The notes beneath the pieces are model-generated. The model was not told the DNA's origin and ran no database searches. It worked only from the letters and a program-made list of their open reading frames with translations. Of a stretch of DNA of 64,000 nt, positions 1 to 11,860 are shown piece by piece; position 1 is the first letter of the stretch, and each line of letters begins with the position of its first letter. This DNA comes from Camellia lanceoleosa (taxonomy: Eukaryota; Streptophyta; Magnoliopsida; Ericales; Theaceae), in the NCBI GenBank assembly GCA_025200525.1, contig CM045762.1, forward strand, positions 78,799,217-78,863,216, in the 5' to 3' direction. Position numbers and translations under genes: made by a program.

Positions 1-619
1 ATTAAAGGTAACATTCTCTCTTATCTTCTTGGATCTAGAAAATGAGTAAGTGATATTATTGATTGATGATTCGAGAAGATATGAGAGAGTATTACATTTA
101 ATATTCTAATTAATTAACATATCACTAAATTTAAAATTTTAATTTAATTTTTAAACTTGTATAACAATACTTTTATAATATAACACACCCCAAGAAAATG
201 TGTGATGTAGAATGTCATATTTGACTGAGTTATGAATTAAATAAACACTTGTTAATTATTGTTTCCTGCGACAAAGATCATCAAAATCTCAAAAGACTCC
301 CGCTAACTTGAATATTAGTTGTGTTGGAAAAAAAAAAAACTTTTTTATATTTTTTTGTGGGTTGGGGGTTGTTGATGTGATGTGATGTGAGAGTGATATG
401 ATGATTAAAATAAGATGTGATTTTTAAATAATATAGTGTTTTTTTTTTTTTTGCTTATATTTACACATGCAAACTAGCCCTTAATACAATCTGTAATCAA
501 AAAAATATATGTATATGAATTACAATCAATTTGATTAGATCTATAAATTCAATTTTTAAATTTAGTAATCATTTGACACGTTAAATTCCTGGATTTGGGG
601 TAATTGTTAGGTATGCATG
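1..619. other. AT-rich intergenic DNA
   Basis: No gene is seen. The stretch is AT-rich with poly-A and poly-T tracts, and a short TGATGTGATGTGATG repeat near 375-390. It looks like ordinary non-coding plant DNA. Confidence 0.6.
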
Positions 620-887
620 TTTCGGATTTTATTTTGATAATTTAAATCGTTTATTTTCTTAAAAAAGTATCGAATAAAACATATTTATAAAAAATTAAAT
701 TAATCAGATATTGATAAATGTTTTATCTGATTAAATTTAAAATTAAACTTACTATTCATTTTTTATATAAATATGATTTGATGAAAATGTTATTAATTTT
801 CGATTAACTTGATTTTTTTACAAATATAATCTACTAAATATTCTCCAGAAAATGAAATATTTATGTCATTAAAATAGAATCCGAAAT
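620..887. mobile_element. MITE-like element with long inverted ends
   Basis: The left end (TTTCGGATTTTATTTTGAT) is matched on the opposite strand by the right end (ATTTCGGATTCTATTTTAAT), and the similarity continues inward for tens of bases. There is no coding capacity. The layout and sequence resemble the better preserved element at 2716-2968, so both probably belong to one long-TIR family. The superfamily is not determined and no target duplication was recognised. Confidence 0.5.
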
Positions 888-889
888 AA

Positions 890-1119
890 GGCCCCGTTTG
901 GGGACTTACTTTTTTAGCTAATTAGTTAAAAAGTTACTAAAATTAGCCAAAAAGCCAATCACTTATACCAAAAAGTCAAAGATTCTCTTTTCTCTCTACT
1001 TTTTGCACATTTTTTCATGATTAGCCAAAAAGTTATCCCAAACATACAAATTTTTTTTACTTATCTTTTTAGCCAAATAACTAAAAAATTACTAAATTAA
1101 CCTATTCCCAAACGAGGCC
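890..1119. mobile_element. Tourist-like MITE (PIF/Harbinger type)
   Basis: This 230-bp element begins GGCCCCGTTTGGG and ends CCCAAACGAGGCC, an almost perfect terminal inverted repeat. It is flanked on both sides by TAA (887-889 and 1120-1122). A 3-bp TAA/TTA duplication is the signature of PIF/Harbinger insertion. There is no ORF, so it would depend on a transposase elsewhere. A sister copy lies at 1358-1588. Confidence 0.88.
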
Positions 1120-1357
1120 TAAGCATTACAAAGTTCACAATAGTTACTGTGCACATGCACAACAGCAACCCAAATTCTAAATTCTTAGAGTCATAAGGCA
1201 GATCTTAAAAACAAAAAAAAGCCAATGCTACACACATTAGTATATCTAACCCATGATATAATAATGTAATTTTAAAATTTTAAATCTTCATTTATTATAC
1301 AAAGTATATAGATTTAAAACTAATAAAATTATATCATATCATCTATTAGTACACTAA

Positions 1358-1588
1358 GGCCTCGTTTAGGAACATGTTTTTTTAGTAACTTTTTGATTTT
1401 TTGACAAAAATATAATGTAAAAAAAATTAATATGTTTGAGATGACTTTTTGACTTTTTACGAAAAGATGTGCAAAAAGCAAAGAGAAAAAGAAATCTTTG
1501 ACTTTTTTGTATAAGTTGTTAATTTTTTAACTTTTTTAATAATTTTTTTTGACTTTTTGACTAAATCGGTTGTTTCCAAAACGAGGCC
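1358..1588. mobile_element. Tourist-like MITE, sister of 890-1119
   Basis: This 231-bp element begins GGCCTCGTTTAGGAAC and ends GTTTCCAAAACGAGGCC. TAA flanks both sides (1355-1357 and 1589-1591). Size, terminal sequence and target duplication match the copy 240 bp upstream. It is non-coding. Confidence 0.88.
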
Positions 1589-2090
1589 TAATTGATATTT
1601 TATAACTTAAGCCAATAAAATCATAAAGTTTCCGTTGGACAACTGTAGCCTTATGTTAATATGGTATTTTAAAACTTTGAAATCTTATAACTTAGGCTTT
1701 ACAAATTCATTTTTAATAAAATTGATATTTTTAGATTTATTTTCTCAAAATCTTTTTAAAAAATTAATATTAAATATGAAATTTAAAAAAAAAAGATAGG
1801 GACAGGCTCTTATGGTTGTCTTATAGTTAAAAATATTAATCTCATAACTTAAGTTTTACAAATTCATTTATAATACAAATTATAATTTTTTTTTTTGGTT
1901 GTTTTTTTTTTATTTTTTTTTGTTTGTTTTTTTGTTTATGATTTCAAGTCAAAAAATCTCTGAAAGCTTCTCATCTCTCTCATCAAATGAAAATATCGTG
2001 GTTTGTTGAAGTTTGCAAAAGGGTTTGTGGTTGGTTGTTCATGGGGACTTGGGGATGGGGGGGAGGAGGAGGGGAGATGGGGATGATCGA

Positions 2091-2091
<1 letters not shown>

Positions 2092-2146
<55 letters not shown>
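2092..2146. repeat. (TA)n microsatellite followed by poly-T
   Basis: About 16 TA units are followed directly by more than 20 T. A short ORF read through here is pure low-complexity Ile/Tyr/Phe and is not a gene. Confidence 0.9.
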
Positions 2147-2154
<8 letters not shown>

Positions 2155-2623
2155 TTTTTAATAATAATTTTTTTTATTTTTTTTTTTTTTTTTTGTTTTT
2201 TAAAATATTTTTTTTTTATTGTTAGTTAGTTTTGAAATTTTTTATTTTGTATCACATCAATCACATCAATCAATGATTTCAATCAAACATTTTTTCCAAA
2301 TTTTTTTCAAATTCTTTAACAAAAAAAATTTTTACTATTCTCATCATAATTCTACAACACACAAACTCAAAATATAATTCATACTCTCAAATCACATTTA
2401 CAAAACACAACCAAACGCAGGCTAATATTTCTAAATTCATCTTTTCAAAGTTTTCCAAATAAGATACATATTGACCGTGACATTACATATATATATATAT
2501 AATATGTATATATATATTTCTATTTGTGAACTTTTAAATCAGTTTTGAATTGTCCGTGTAAAAACAAAAACAGCTTTGAATTAAAATATAAAAAAAAAAA
2601 AATTGAGCATATTTTCAAATTAA

Positions 2624-2711
2624 AAAATATGGACATATATACCTCTCTGTATACTTCTAAATTACAATATAAAAATGAAAAAATATGGACATATATACCT
2701 CTCTGTATACC
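2624..2711 (+). repeat. Local direct duplication, about 34 bp, two copies
   Basis: The phrase beginning AAAAAATATGGACATATATA and ending CTCTCTGTATAC occurs near 2624-2655 and again near 2677-2711 with almost no change. The two copies are separated by about 20 bp, so this is a recent local duplication. Confidence 0.85.
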
Positions 2712-2715
2712 TCAT

Positions 2716-2968
2716 GTTTTGATAATCTGAACCGTTCAATGTGTAGAACTCGTCGAGTATTATATTTCTATAAAAAATCATGTTGATCAGATATCGCTAA
2801 CTATATGATCAAATCAGTTTTGTATAAAAAGTAAATGGTATTATAGTTAACAGTTGACAAAAAAAACTAACACGATCAAATAATTATCGATATCCGATTA
2901 ACATGATTTTTTACGAGCATATAGTACTCGACTAGTTCTACACATTGAACGGTTCCGATTAGCAAAAC
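2716..2968. mobile_element. MITE-like element with about 75-bp inverted ends
   Basis: The left arm starts GTTTTGATAATCTGAACCG. The reverse complement of the right arm starts GTTTTGCTAATCGGAACCG. Pairing continues for about 75 bp, through the GTGTAGAACT, GTCGAGTA and AAAAAATCATGTT blocks. The core is short and non-coding. Arms this long could fold into a stable hairpin if transcribed. No clear target duplication was found. Confidence 0.72.
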
Positions 2969-3239
2969 GGGACCCGTGATGGGTTTTCACAAGCCGAACA
3001 ACACCATCCGATTCAAGCCTGAAAAAAGAGACAATTATTTCTCATCTCCTAACCATCACACCACTGCCAAGTGTACGGCCTATCCCATTCACTTCTCTAC
3101 ACACTTATTTATACAATTTTTTAATATATATATTTTTATAAAAAATCAAAATATTAACATAAATATTCATATTTTTTTCATTAATTTTTTAATTTAAAAA
3201 AATAAAAAATATAATTATTTAAGACACCCTAAACAATCT

Positions 3240-3545
3240 CTAAATATGTTCAAACATGGAGGCGGATAGGTTAAAAGTATGGGGCACAGATAGGTTAAAA
3301 ATATAGAAATAGATATGTTCAAACGTAAGGACATATAAAGGTCAAAAAAAAAACGTAAGGACATATATAGGTCAAAAAGTTGGACGCAGATAGGTTAAAA
3401 TGATATTGATAGATAGGCATGGAAAGGTCAAAAAGTTGGAAGTAGATATTGACATATAGCCTCAGATATGGTAATAGATAACTTAAAAACACAGGAATAA
3501 ATAGATTCAATTAGAAGGACAGATAAGTTTTAGGGTAATACTATA
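3240..3545 (+). repeat. Imperfect tandem repeat around GATAGGTTAAAA
   Basis: Variants of GATAGGTTAAAA and of ACATATAAAGGTCAAAAA recur every 30-45 bp in a diverged purine-rich array. There is no coding potential on the repeat strand, and the origin is unknown. Confidence 0.6.
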
Positions 3546-3770
3546 GTGTGTAACTTACATTTTATATTTTTTTATGTTCACTTATATTTTATACTTACAT
3601 TTTTTTTACTTTGCACTTACACTTTTTGTGTAAGTGGCACATGGTGTGCAACTTATACATTTCATTTATACCTTCCACTTACACTTACACCTTACACTTA
3701 CACCTTTTGTGTTAGTGACACATGGTGTGCAACCCACTTACACCTTTTGTGGGTTGCACACCTAAAAAAA
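3545..3770 (+). repeat. Imperfect repeats around CACTTACACC and CACATGGTGTGCAAC
   Basis: A unit of about 40 bp, running from ACTTACACTTTTTGTG through GGCACATGGTGTGCAAC, appears twice (near 3615-3655 and 3700-3735). Partial copies surround them. GTGCACC and GGGTTGCACACC near the right edge give local inverted pairing. It is non-coding. Confidence 0.6.
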
Positions 3771-3898
3771 CTCCTAAGTTTTAAAGAGTCCTTACACCTA
3801 TATTTTTAAAGTTTATATGTCCATTTTCAAGCGTATTTGTCCATTTGTATCATTTCAACGCCTCTATATCCATTTTTGAAGTTAAAAATGATTTAGCA

Positions 3899-5179
3899 TG
3901 CTTGGTTGTATTTTTTTGAAATTTTTTTTGAAAAAATGATTTGAAAACTTTTTTTTTGAAAAACAATCCTTGTTTAGTTTTTTAAAAAATACATTATTAC
4001 AATTTTAAATTTTCTTCCAAGTTAATGATTGAAACAATTAAAAAAATATAAAAAATTTACATCAAAACATTCTCAGGTACATTACATATATATATACATA
4101 TATATACATGTTTGGTTTTATGAAAACATAATGTGGCATGTATCTATTTATGAGTATATATCTTACTATTAAATGTATCACTTTTTTATAAAATTTTCAC
4201 TCATTGCAACTATAGAAAACGTAAATTTTTTTTTTTTAAATTGGCATTAAAAAATTTATTTCGTATAATCAAATTTTCATAAATGTTATGCACAAAATGA
4301 AATCATAAATTTGTATTTACAAAATCGTACGCTTGAAAAATTTATGTAAAAAATTTCAAAATAACCAAAATTTATTGACAAATTTGCAAAAATGGTAAAT
4401 TTATACAAATTTCCAAAAAAACGTAAATTTATACAAGTTTCCAAAAAACACAATGAATTTATGTACAAATTTCCGAAAATCATAATTTCAGAAAAATGCC
4501 CAATTATTTCAAATTGGCATTAAAAAAAAATGTGAATCGATGTGTAAATTTATTTATGAAATCATAATTTTTTTTTTTTACAAATTTACGATTTAAAACA
4601 TCATATATTTATGTTTATATTTATTTTCGAAATCATAGAATTTCCATGAAATTTAAATAAATAGTCAAACTGAAAAATAGTTCTGGATTGTCTGTGTAAA
4701 TAATAAAAAAAGAAAAATGTACCTATATGTACCATAGTCTTTCCATGGATGATAGACAGAGAGACAAACAGATTAGGGAAAAAAAATAAACAAGCAAATA
4801 TAAGACGTTTGGGTGGGACAATACATACCTTTTGTTAACGTACCCAATATCCATATACAAATTTTATACTAAACATTCATAACAGAAAATGCATAAAGGA
4901 ATATGTGTGAATTTTTTTCCTGCTAAGATTATGAAAATGTCAAACAAATTTTAAATCTAAACATTCATAACCGAAATTTATATAAGAGGAGTTGACAACT
5001 TACTAAGGCAATGCAAGCATCCATACAATATTCGGTGCACTAACATCAAGAAGGGTTGGTACATATATCCATATGTTCTACCGCAACACATAAGTCAAAC
5101 AAACTTCATGGGTCTTACATAATTCTAACCACAAAAAATGATCCAACTGAACAATACAAATGACAAGTTTAATGTGGTA
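3899..5179. other. 3' non-coding part of the PIF/Harbinger element
   Basis: AT-rich DNA downstream of the transposase. It holds an ATATATATACATATATATACAT tract near 4084-4110. Between 4270 and 4500 are several variants of AAATTTATACAAATTTCC, a loose tandem array of 30-50 bp spacing. No gene is seen. Confidence 0.6.
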
Positions 5180-6754
5180 CTATGGATGAACCTTATGGTT
5201 GTTCCACATTGCTGTCGCAATTTCATCACGAAGTTGAATCATTTCATTCATGACTTCATCTGCTTCATTAGAAATTCCTGCCGCAAGAGTTGCGGGTGCT
5301 GCTTGCCCCGCACGTGCATTACCGCGCCTATTGAACCATGGATCATTTGCAGAGTGCATGCAAATCCAGTTGTGACAAGCACAACATGCTGTAACTATTG
5401 TGCCTTGTCGCACTTGCATGTAGTTTGGCATAGATTTCAATATAGAAAAACGATTCTTCAACACCCCAAAGCTTCGTTCTATCACATTTCTTAGTGATGA
5501 ATATCGATAATTAAACAACTCCTTATACCCATTTGGACGACGTCGACGTCCACGAAATTGGTCCAAATGATAGCGTTCTGAACGATATGGTGCGAGGAAT
5601 CCCGTTATATTTGTGAAACCCGCATCGACCAAGTAATATTTACCTACATGAATATGTCACATTAACACAAGTTTATTAGAAACTATTTTCAAGTAAACTT
5701 TTAAAAGCGTCGTCATTACAAACCAAAACCCTTACCTGTAGGAGGAAGCGGGAAGGATACATCGGGGCGTGTAAGCGCATCGGATAACACTTGTGAATCA
5801 GTTGCACTACCTTCCCAACCGAGATAAACAAAAGTAAATTTGAGGTCAAATGAGCATGCTGTAAGAACGTTTTGTGTTAGTGCAACCTTCCTACCACGAT
5901 ATGCAGTTCTCTTTCAAGTAGGTGCATGCGCCGCAATGTGCGTACCATCGATTGCCCCAATACAGTCCTACATTACGCAAATATGATAATTATTACATTT
6001 GCCTGCACCCAAATTTCATTGCATACTCGTCAGAACATTGCAAACAAACAAGGGATCCTAAGCTAAACTTAAACCATGGGTAACACTTCGGGTTGTTTCG
6101 AATTTTAGAAGGAATAACATTCGGGTCAAGAGGTCGAATGATAAGGACAGCAAGACGACACAATGCTCCTATCATAATTTTGAAATGTCAGTGAATGGTT
6201 TCCGTTGAGTGTTGAAAACGGTCAGCCGCAAGTCTATGTCTTTCACTATGTCCACATACATATAAAAATATAGCAAGTGATTGCTCTATAGATAACCTGT
6301 TCTTGTCCACCTTTATGAACTCTCTGCATTTCAATTCATCACAAAGGGACCTAAACGTTGGTGCATCCATTCATAAGACCTCCCGAATTGTGTGCAGATG
6401 ACCATTCAATAAATGTTGAGTGTACATTTCTCCAGTGTACGGACATGTCCATTGGGGCTGCTTCCCCAAAATTCCATTGGTTGCTTTGAACATCTGGCAT
6501 ACCATAGCAAAGTCCATGTCATCATCGTCTGATGCAATAAATGATGACCTCAACTACGCTGCAATACTGTCTTCACTGTCCTCAATATCAGCGTTGTCCA
6601 GACTGTCCTCACTGTCTGCGCTGTCCTCGGTCTCCAAGCGTTCCCCACTTGAATCCATCTCCGCCGTGATGTTGTCGTAGTTGGGAAATTCATTTGACTA
6701 GCTATTTATTGCGGCATCCATATCAAATGGATTTATTGAGTTACTGGGGTCCAT
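5180..6754 (-). pseudogene. PIF/Harbinger DDE transposase (HARBI1-like), nonsense-disrupted
   Basis: This would be the cut-and-paste transposase of the surrounding element. The start is the ATG at 6754 (MDPSNS...), followed by an acidic N-terminus. A conserved helical region with SIEQSLAIF follows at about 6300. Exon 2 carries DCIGAIDGTHIAAHAP, with the first catalytic Asp. Exon 3 carries KYYLVDAGF (second Asp) and NVIERSFGVLKNRF (catalytic Glu), so the whole DDE triad is present. An intron with GT-AG ends lies at 5644-5737; another probably precedes 5967, but its donor looks damaged. Five in-frame stops close the frame: TAG at 6698 and 6554, TGA at 6371, 6188 and 5914. No frameshift is needed in exon 1. 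It ends at the stop near 5180. The family call is firm from the motifs. Confidence 0.92.
5644..5737 (-). other. Intron of the transposase pseudogene
   Basis: On the minus strand the exon ends CCTACAG before GTAAGG, and the next exon begins GTAAATATTAC after CATGTAG. Removing 94 bp joins LPPTG to KYYLVDAG in frame, the order found in the family. Donor GT and acceptor AG are intact. Confidence 0.8.
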
Positions 6755-7817
6755 TTCTGTAAACACAAAGAAAGTAAGATGAACATGAAAATGTAATTCA
6801 CATCGATACATAAATTCATAATATTATCCATCCATAACATTATAGTACTAAATTTCTTTTGTAGTAATACAAGTCCGTAACATTATTCATAGGCCTCATC
6901 CCCTAGACATGGGTTACCAAAAAAACCAGAAACAACAACTAACAAACTTTTACATGCTAAATAATGGCCCAAATGGAATTGTTGGATACTATCAGCCAAT
7001 TCAACACAAAAGTGGAGAGGTAAGAGGCAGTTTTGTAATTCGAACACGCATCTCTATTCAAATTCTTTCTAATTTTCCACATTGTTTCACTTGGATTTTT
7101 AAGTGCAAGAAAAGAAATTTGATTAGTAAAAGAAAATAAACATTACAACAGTTGGATGAAAGTAAACATTACAAACACTTGTGAAAGTAATCAGCTCTCC
7201 TTTGAAAGTAATAATCACAAACACTTTACTTAAAAGGACACACAAGCATTACAAATCACAAGCGACAAAAATTTAAAATGCAAACATCAGAATTGTCAAT
7301 CAACTTGGATTTTCCCACTTGAACATTTTTATAAATAGACAACACCCTCTATCCATAGAATCCCACCTCATTATGCATGACAGGTATCACTTGGATTTTC
7401 GAAGAAATGGAAATTTCAAGAAATGGGAGCCTTAGGGAAACAAGCAATAGAAGCACAAGTGTATACAATTTGTGGCAGTGCATAAAAATTGCAACCAATT
7501 ATGGGCAACAAAACATTGAAAAGAAAAACAATAATAAAAATATGAACAATATGGTACAAAGTCCATAACTTCCTTACATAATTTGGTACACTGACAGACA
7601 GACAAACTCATAATTTGCTACAAAGTCCATAACTTTCTTACATAATCGAACGTTGACAGATGAAATACATGGATTAAAAATAAAAATAAAAATTAGGCGC
7701 CAATTTTTAGTGTTTTAGCTACATACGTTGACATACAACAACTTGGATGCTGAACAAAACAAAATTGCATCCGTACAAAGTCCATAATTCCTAAGCAAGC
7801 TTACGAACCCAATGCAT
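6755..7817. other. Spacer between the two PIF/Harbinger genes
   Basis: About 1 kb of AT-rich DNA between the transposase start and the Myb-like gene end. It would hold the transposase promoter and leader and the Myb-like 3' region. ORFs of 60-75 residues here show no family resemblance. Confidence 0.55.
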
Positions 7818-9317
7818 CTACATGTTGGGTAGCATCTGCATGAACATTTTCCTCGTTGCTTCATCGCGAAAACTCTCACACGCCTTAACGTATTGGTCGG
7901 GAGTGATTTCGTCCATTGTTGCCAAACATTGGCTACATGCTGCAATGGAATTTTGTTTTTTCTCGGCCTGGCTCGCTTCAACCATTTTGTTCTGGCGAGC
8001 AAAAAATTCTTTTTTTGCAAGGTTTGTGTCAGTCCATGTATCAAGTGCCAAATCAAAGTGTGCACCATTTCACCCACCATCGTTGCCACTACTCCTACCT
8101 ACCTTCGGGTCATCATCTCCGTCAATGTCGTCATCAATAGGGATAGAATCGGTATTTGAGTTGATTCCAACACCAAAGAATGCACTTTGGATATCCCTTT
8201 CTTCATCGGAGGTTGGGGGTCCTTGGATTGAAGCATAGGCAAGTGCGCCAATGGCTTGGGAGTTGGCAAAGAGGACATCTAACAAGTCAACGTGGTCTAG
8301 ACCCTTTTTCCTGAACACTTTTGCTCTGGGATGTGCCTACAAAAATAAGACAACCAAAGATATGGTAAATAAGAATTTGTTCAGTTAACATACTGCAGTA
8401 TGAAGGTTGTACTCAATCCTACGATGGTGGTTGTTACCTTAACATAGTGATCCCAGACATCATCCGGGGCCATGACCGTTTTCCTCTGGTCATCCCAGCC
8501 GAACCCCGTATGGTTTTTCAATTTCACAAATGTATTGTAAGCTTGCCTGATGCGGTGATACTTTTGTTTCAAACAGTTAACTGTGTACCTAACTTTGAAC
8601 TGACTGTACAGCTCGCCGTCAATTCGAGTCCAATGCCTTGTGGTGAAAAAGTTTTTTTTTGGTTAACGAAGGGTCTTGCTTCACCTCCTCGACCATCAGT
8701 TGGATGAAGGCCAACTCAATCCTACTTAGCCACAACCTCAGTTCTTGCGCATCCTCAACGAACCCCTCACTGTCCATCTATGAAATACACGTATTACACA
8801 TGTGTCATGGGTAAATGTTGAGTGATGAGGTCTTACATAATTCTTGAAAATAGCAACTTACAAATTCGAATAGAAATGGCAAGCGAGTGGTTAATGCAAG
8901 GAAGAAAAATGAACATTTGTGTATAGTTACAAGTGTATACTACTGCACGGATGACAGTTGGTTTCTTTTGTACTGTAGTACTGACATGTTGCACATGGCA
9001 ACGAATTTCATAGCGTAAGTTGCAACAAGTCAAACAATTTGACTAGAAATGTGTTACATGTATACAGGTATTTCGTATGTGTAAACAAGCACGTTTGGTA
9101 TAATGTAATATGCTGTGTACAAAAAAAAAAAAAAATCGCAAGGTATAGAGTTAATGCATTCTTGTTTCGGTAAACATTGCATGTAACACATTTACGAAAT
9201 GCAGCAAAGTAATATTTACCTCCACGTCATTTTCACCAAAAGAAGATACAATAGAGTCTGGTGTGTGTGCTGCCTTTTGCTTCGTCTTCAAAGCATCTTC
9301 AGTAAAGGGGGGTGTAC
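7818..9317 (-). pseudogene. PIF/Harbinger ORF1: Myb/SANT-like protein, disrupted
   Basis: Plant PIF/Harbinger elements encode a second protein with a Myb/SANT-like DNA-binding domain that helps the transposase. Here one exon (8438-8777) begins MDSEGFVEDAQELRLW and contains RHWTRIDGELYSQFKVRY followed by KQKYHRIRQAYNTF, the Trp-spaced helical pattern of that domain. A 101-bp GT-AG intron (8337-8437) joins DHYVK to AHPRAKVFRKKG. The last exon runs to the stop at 7818 and ends in a helical C-terminus. A possible upstream exon (9220-9317) splices in phase to the ATG exon. Defects are a TGA at 8070-8072, in GG-stop-NGAHF, and a one-base frame change at the homopolymer 8652-8660. The class call is strong; the first exon is uncertain. 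Confidence 0.85.
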
Positions 9318-11207
9318 CTAAATGAACTGCATAGTGCACTTTACTACATGGGCATAAAGGTAATCATTGTTGTTCAGTAGATGGACAATAACGTGATGAC
9401 ATGAATGAACAATATTCAACATGCCTTGTTCAAGAAAAATACATTTAATACAATTACAAGGTTGAAAGACCTTACTCCTTTCCTCCCGAATCTTGGTACA
9501 GCGGAGATCAAATCAACCACAAGAAACTGATGGTGTCACTACATCGACAACGATGACAACAATAAAAGTACAGAAATAAGTAAAACTTCCTATTGGACGA
9601 GACAAAGATGACATCACTACATCAACAACGATGACATCAACTGCACATATCCTTCTTCTCTAGCTTTTCACATTTCATTTTGTTTATACTAAGGCAAACT
9701 ATTGATAAGATTTTACATTTTAAAAACATAAAAATAATGAGTTAGTCAAATTACATATCCTTTTCTCCTTCTCAATTCACATTTTATTTTTAATTAAAAT
9801 CTAATACAGATTATGATTAGAAAAAAATGAACAAACCCACCATACTTGTTAATAAATCTTTAAAAAAACTTTCTAATTAAATTTAAAATCTTTTGTGCAT
9901 AATACCGGTTTTGATGCTAGTGTAGTACACTATAATTTAACGCCTTATAACTTGGGAATCATTCTATACAATTCTTGAAGTTCTTTGAAGTGCTTACATT
10001 TCATTGATAAGATTTATGCGAGCTATTCAATTGTTCAGGCATACAGGTAGGTGATGAGTTTTGCTTCTTCACTTTGTTTATTTTGACCCAAAAAATCCAA
10101 AATGATATGCATATATGCATATTGGAAGCACCACTTGGACCAATTTATAATAATAAATCATGGAGTTAAAATTATTTAAGCACTGCTAAATAATATGTTT
10201 TGGACCATTTGGACCCTTTCATAATAGTAAATCATGGCGTCAAAATTATGGTTTAGCTAACCATTGCTAATTTGATTTTTGCTAAGTAAAATGGGAATTG
10301 TTTAACCTTGCTGAAGCCCCCATTTTGTACACCAAACCAGAAGAGTAAACCCAACAAAAAATCTGTTTCATTTTCATATAAGAGAAGGACTTCAATACCG
10401 ATTTTGGAACCACAGTTGGGAGAGGGGAAACTATGACAAACTTAACAAAATATAATAAAGCTAATTTCCCAAATGAAAAGCATAAAATCTGTGCTTAGTA
10501 TGTCCGAAATGTGGAAAATACATTCTGAAATCAAAACCAGTTACCCGAAGGTAGAGAAATTTCTTTTGGTTTCAAATGATTAAATTATTTTCCAAAAGCA
10601 AAACAGCGAACTAAACATTCATAATCTGAAAGGGATTTTCATATTAAACTAGGGATTTGGTGTATAAAACAAACCACACCAGTTTTAGGTTCACATATAA
10701 AACTTCAGTTCCGAGATTCAAGTACCATTTTTGTCTAACTGCTACCGTAAAGAATAGATTTGTTGAACAAAATTTCATTTCCTACAAAGTTATGAAGAAG
10801 AACACTTGCAAAATGAAAGAGGGAAATGGAGATCAAAATGAAAACATGATGAACCAAAAATAGTGCAACTGTCGTCGAATCTTCGTCACCCTAAGCTCAA
10901 AGCGACCACACCTGAACAGTGTCTTCGTCGCTGGCCGTCGTCGTTGTTTTGGTGTTGCCGACCTTCGCATATCAACGGAAGCGAGTAAAATTGGTAAAAT
11001 GTTTGGTAAAGGTAATAAAGAGCAAGACAGAGGCTATGAAGAGGAGTAGAAGTAGATTCTACTAAAGCCTAGGCAGCTATTCCCATCACATGAAGAATCA
11101 AAACTATATCACTTTTTTTTGAAAACTTAACTCATTTTTCAGAATAACCAAACAAGTTGTATAAAATTTTCAAAAAACCGTATTCAAAAAACCACAACCA
11201 AACACAG
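9318..11207. other. 5' non-coding part of the PIF/Harbinger element
   Basis: Upstream of the Myb-like gene. A near repeat of GACATCACTACATCAACAACGATGACA occurs at 9525-9560 and 9608-9640. A more GC-rich patch at 10860-11000, with repeated CGTCGTCG, could be the promoter or leader. The right terminal inverted repeat ends at 11207. No other gene is seen. Confidence 0.5.
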
Positions 11208-11210
11208 TTA

Positions 11211-11699
11211 TTAGTTTTTGTATATCTCTCCTAATTATATATCTGTCTATTTTTAATATCTTTAAAGAGTCTAAACTTGAAAATAATCAAAAATAAAATA
11301 AATTATAATAATGAAAATTTTATTTTGGTGTTAAAGCTTTAATAAGTCGCAATTTTGTGCTCAATAATCCGTTTTGGATGAATTTCTTGTTGAGTTTGAA
11401 TGTGCATTGGAAAACTTTCATTTTGTATTATGCTGGATGCAAAGATTAATTACCAAAATAAAATAAGAGAAAATTCTCTTAGAATGGAGAAATTATCAAA
11501 TTCTCATTTTAGAGTTGTTAATTGCAAATTTTTACTTATAAATTTGAAATTAGGTATCCAAGTTTACAATTAGCAATCAATTTTGAAATTTTATTCGGTT
11601 AATTACACTATGGTTGTGATGTCCCTAGGTTTTTTTAAAAACAGATTTAGTATTTCAATCAAAAATTTCCATTTCCTTTTGATCATCCTTGTTACTTTG
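11211..11699. other. AT-rich intergenic DNA
   Basis: No gene, repeat array or transposon end was recognised. Confidence 0.5.
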
Positions 11700-11860
11700 A
11701 AACTTTGTTAGTCTCTTGTTGTTGTCAATCATTTTCTCTAAAGTTATTCGAATGCATCTAGTGTATTCTGTGGCGTTGTTTTGCAATCTTGGATGTTAGA
11801 GTGATTCCGAGAATGGTGGAAATGGACTTAGGTGGCTAATGCCTCTGTTTTAAGTTGGGA

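Larger units (their letters stand above)
1592..2715. other. AT-rich intergenic DNA with simple repeats
   Basis: No gene is seen. It holds a G-rich run (2042-2080), a (TA)n microsatellite (2092-2124) running into a long poly-T, and an imperfect (AT)n tract at 2486-2517. A PIF-like end, CACAACCAAACGCAGGC, lies near 2407-2423, but I found no convincing partner. Confidence 0.6.
3896..11207 (-). mobile_element. PIF/Harbinger DNA transposon, about 7.3 kb, degraded
   Basis: The left end reads GCATGCTTGGTTGTATTTTT. The right end, read on the opposite strand, is CTGTGTTTGGTTGTGGTTTT. Both ends continue with similar TTTTTTGAA-rich sequence. The triplet TTA flanks both sides (3893-3895 and 11208-11210), the hallmark PIF/Harbinger duplication. 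Inside are the two genes expected of an autonomous member, both on the minus strand: a Myb/SANT-like protein gene (7818-9317) and a DDE transposase gene (5180-6754). Both are closed by stops, so the element is not autonomous now. The ends are diverged from each other, so the boundaries are well supported but not certain. Confidence 0.8.

Noticed and set aside
1987..2229. 80-codon ORF
   Set aside because: It reads through (TA)n and poly-T, giving low-complexity Ile/Tyr/Phe. It is not a gene.
2407..2423. PIF-like terminal sequence CACAACCAAACGCAG
   Set aside because: No convincing inverted partner was found upstream.
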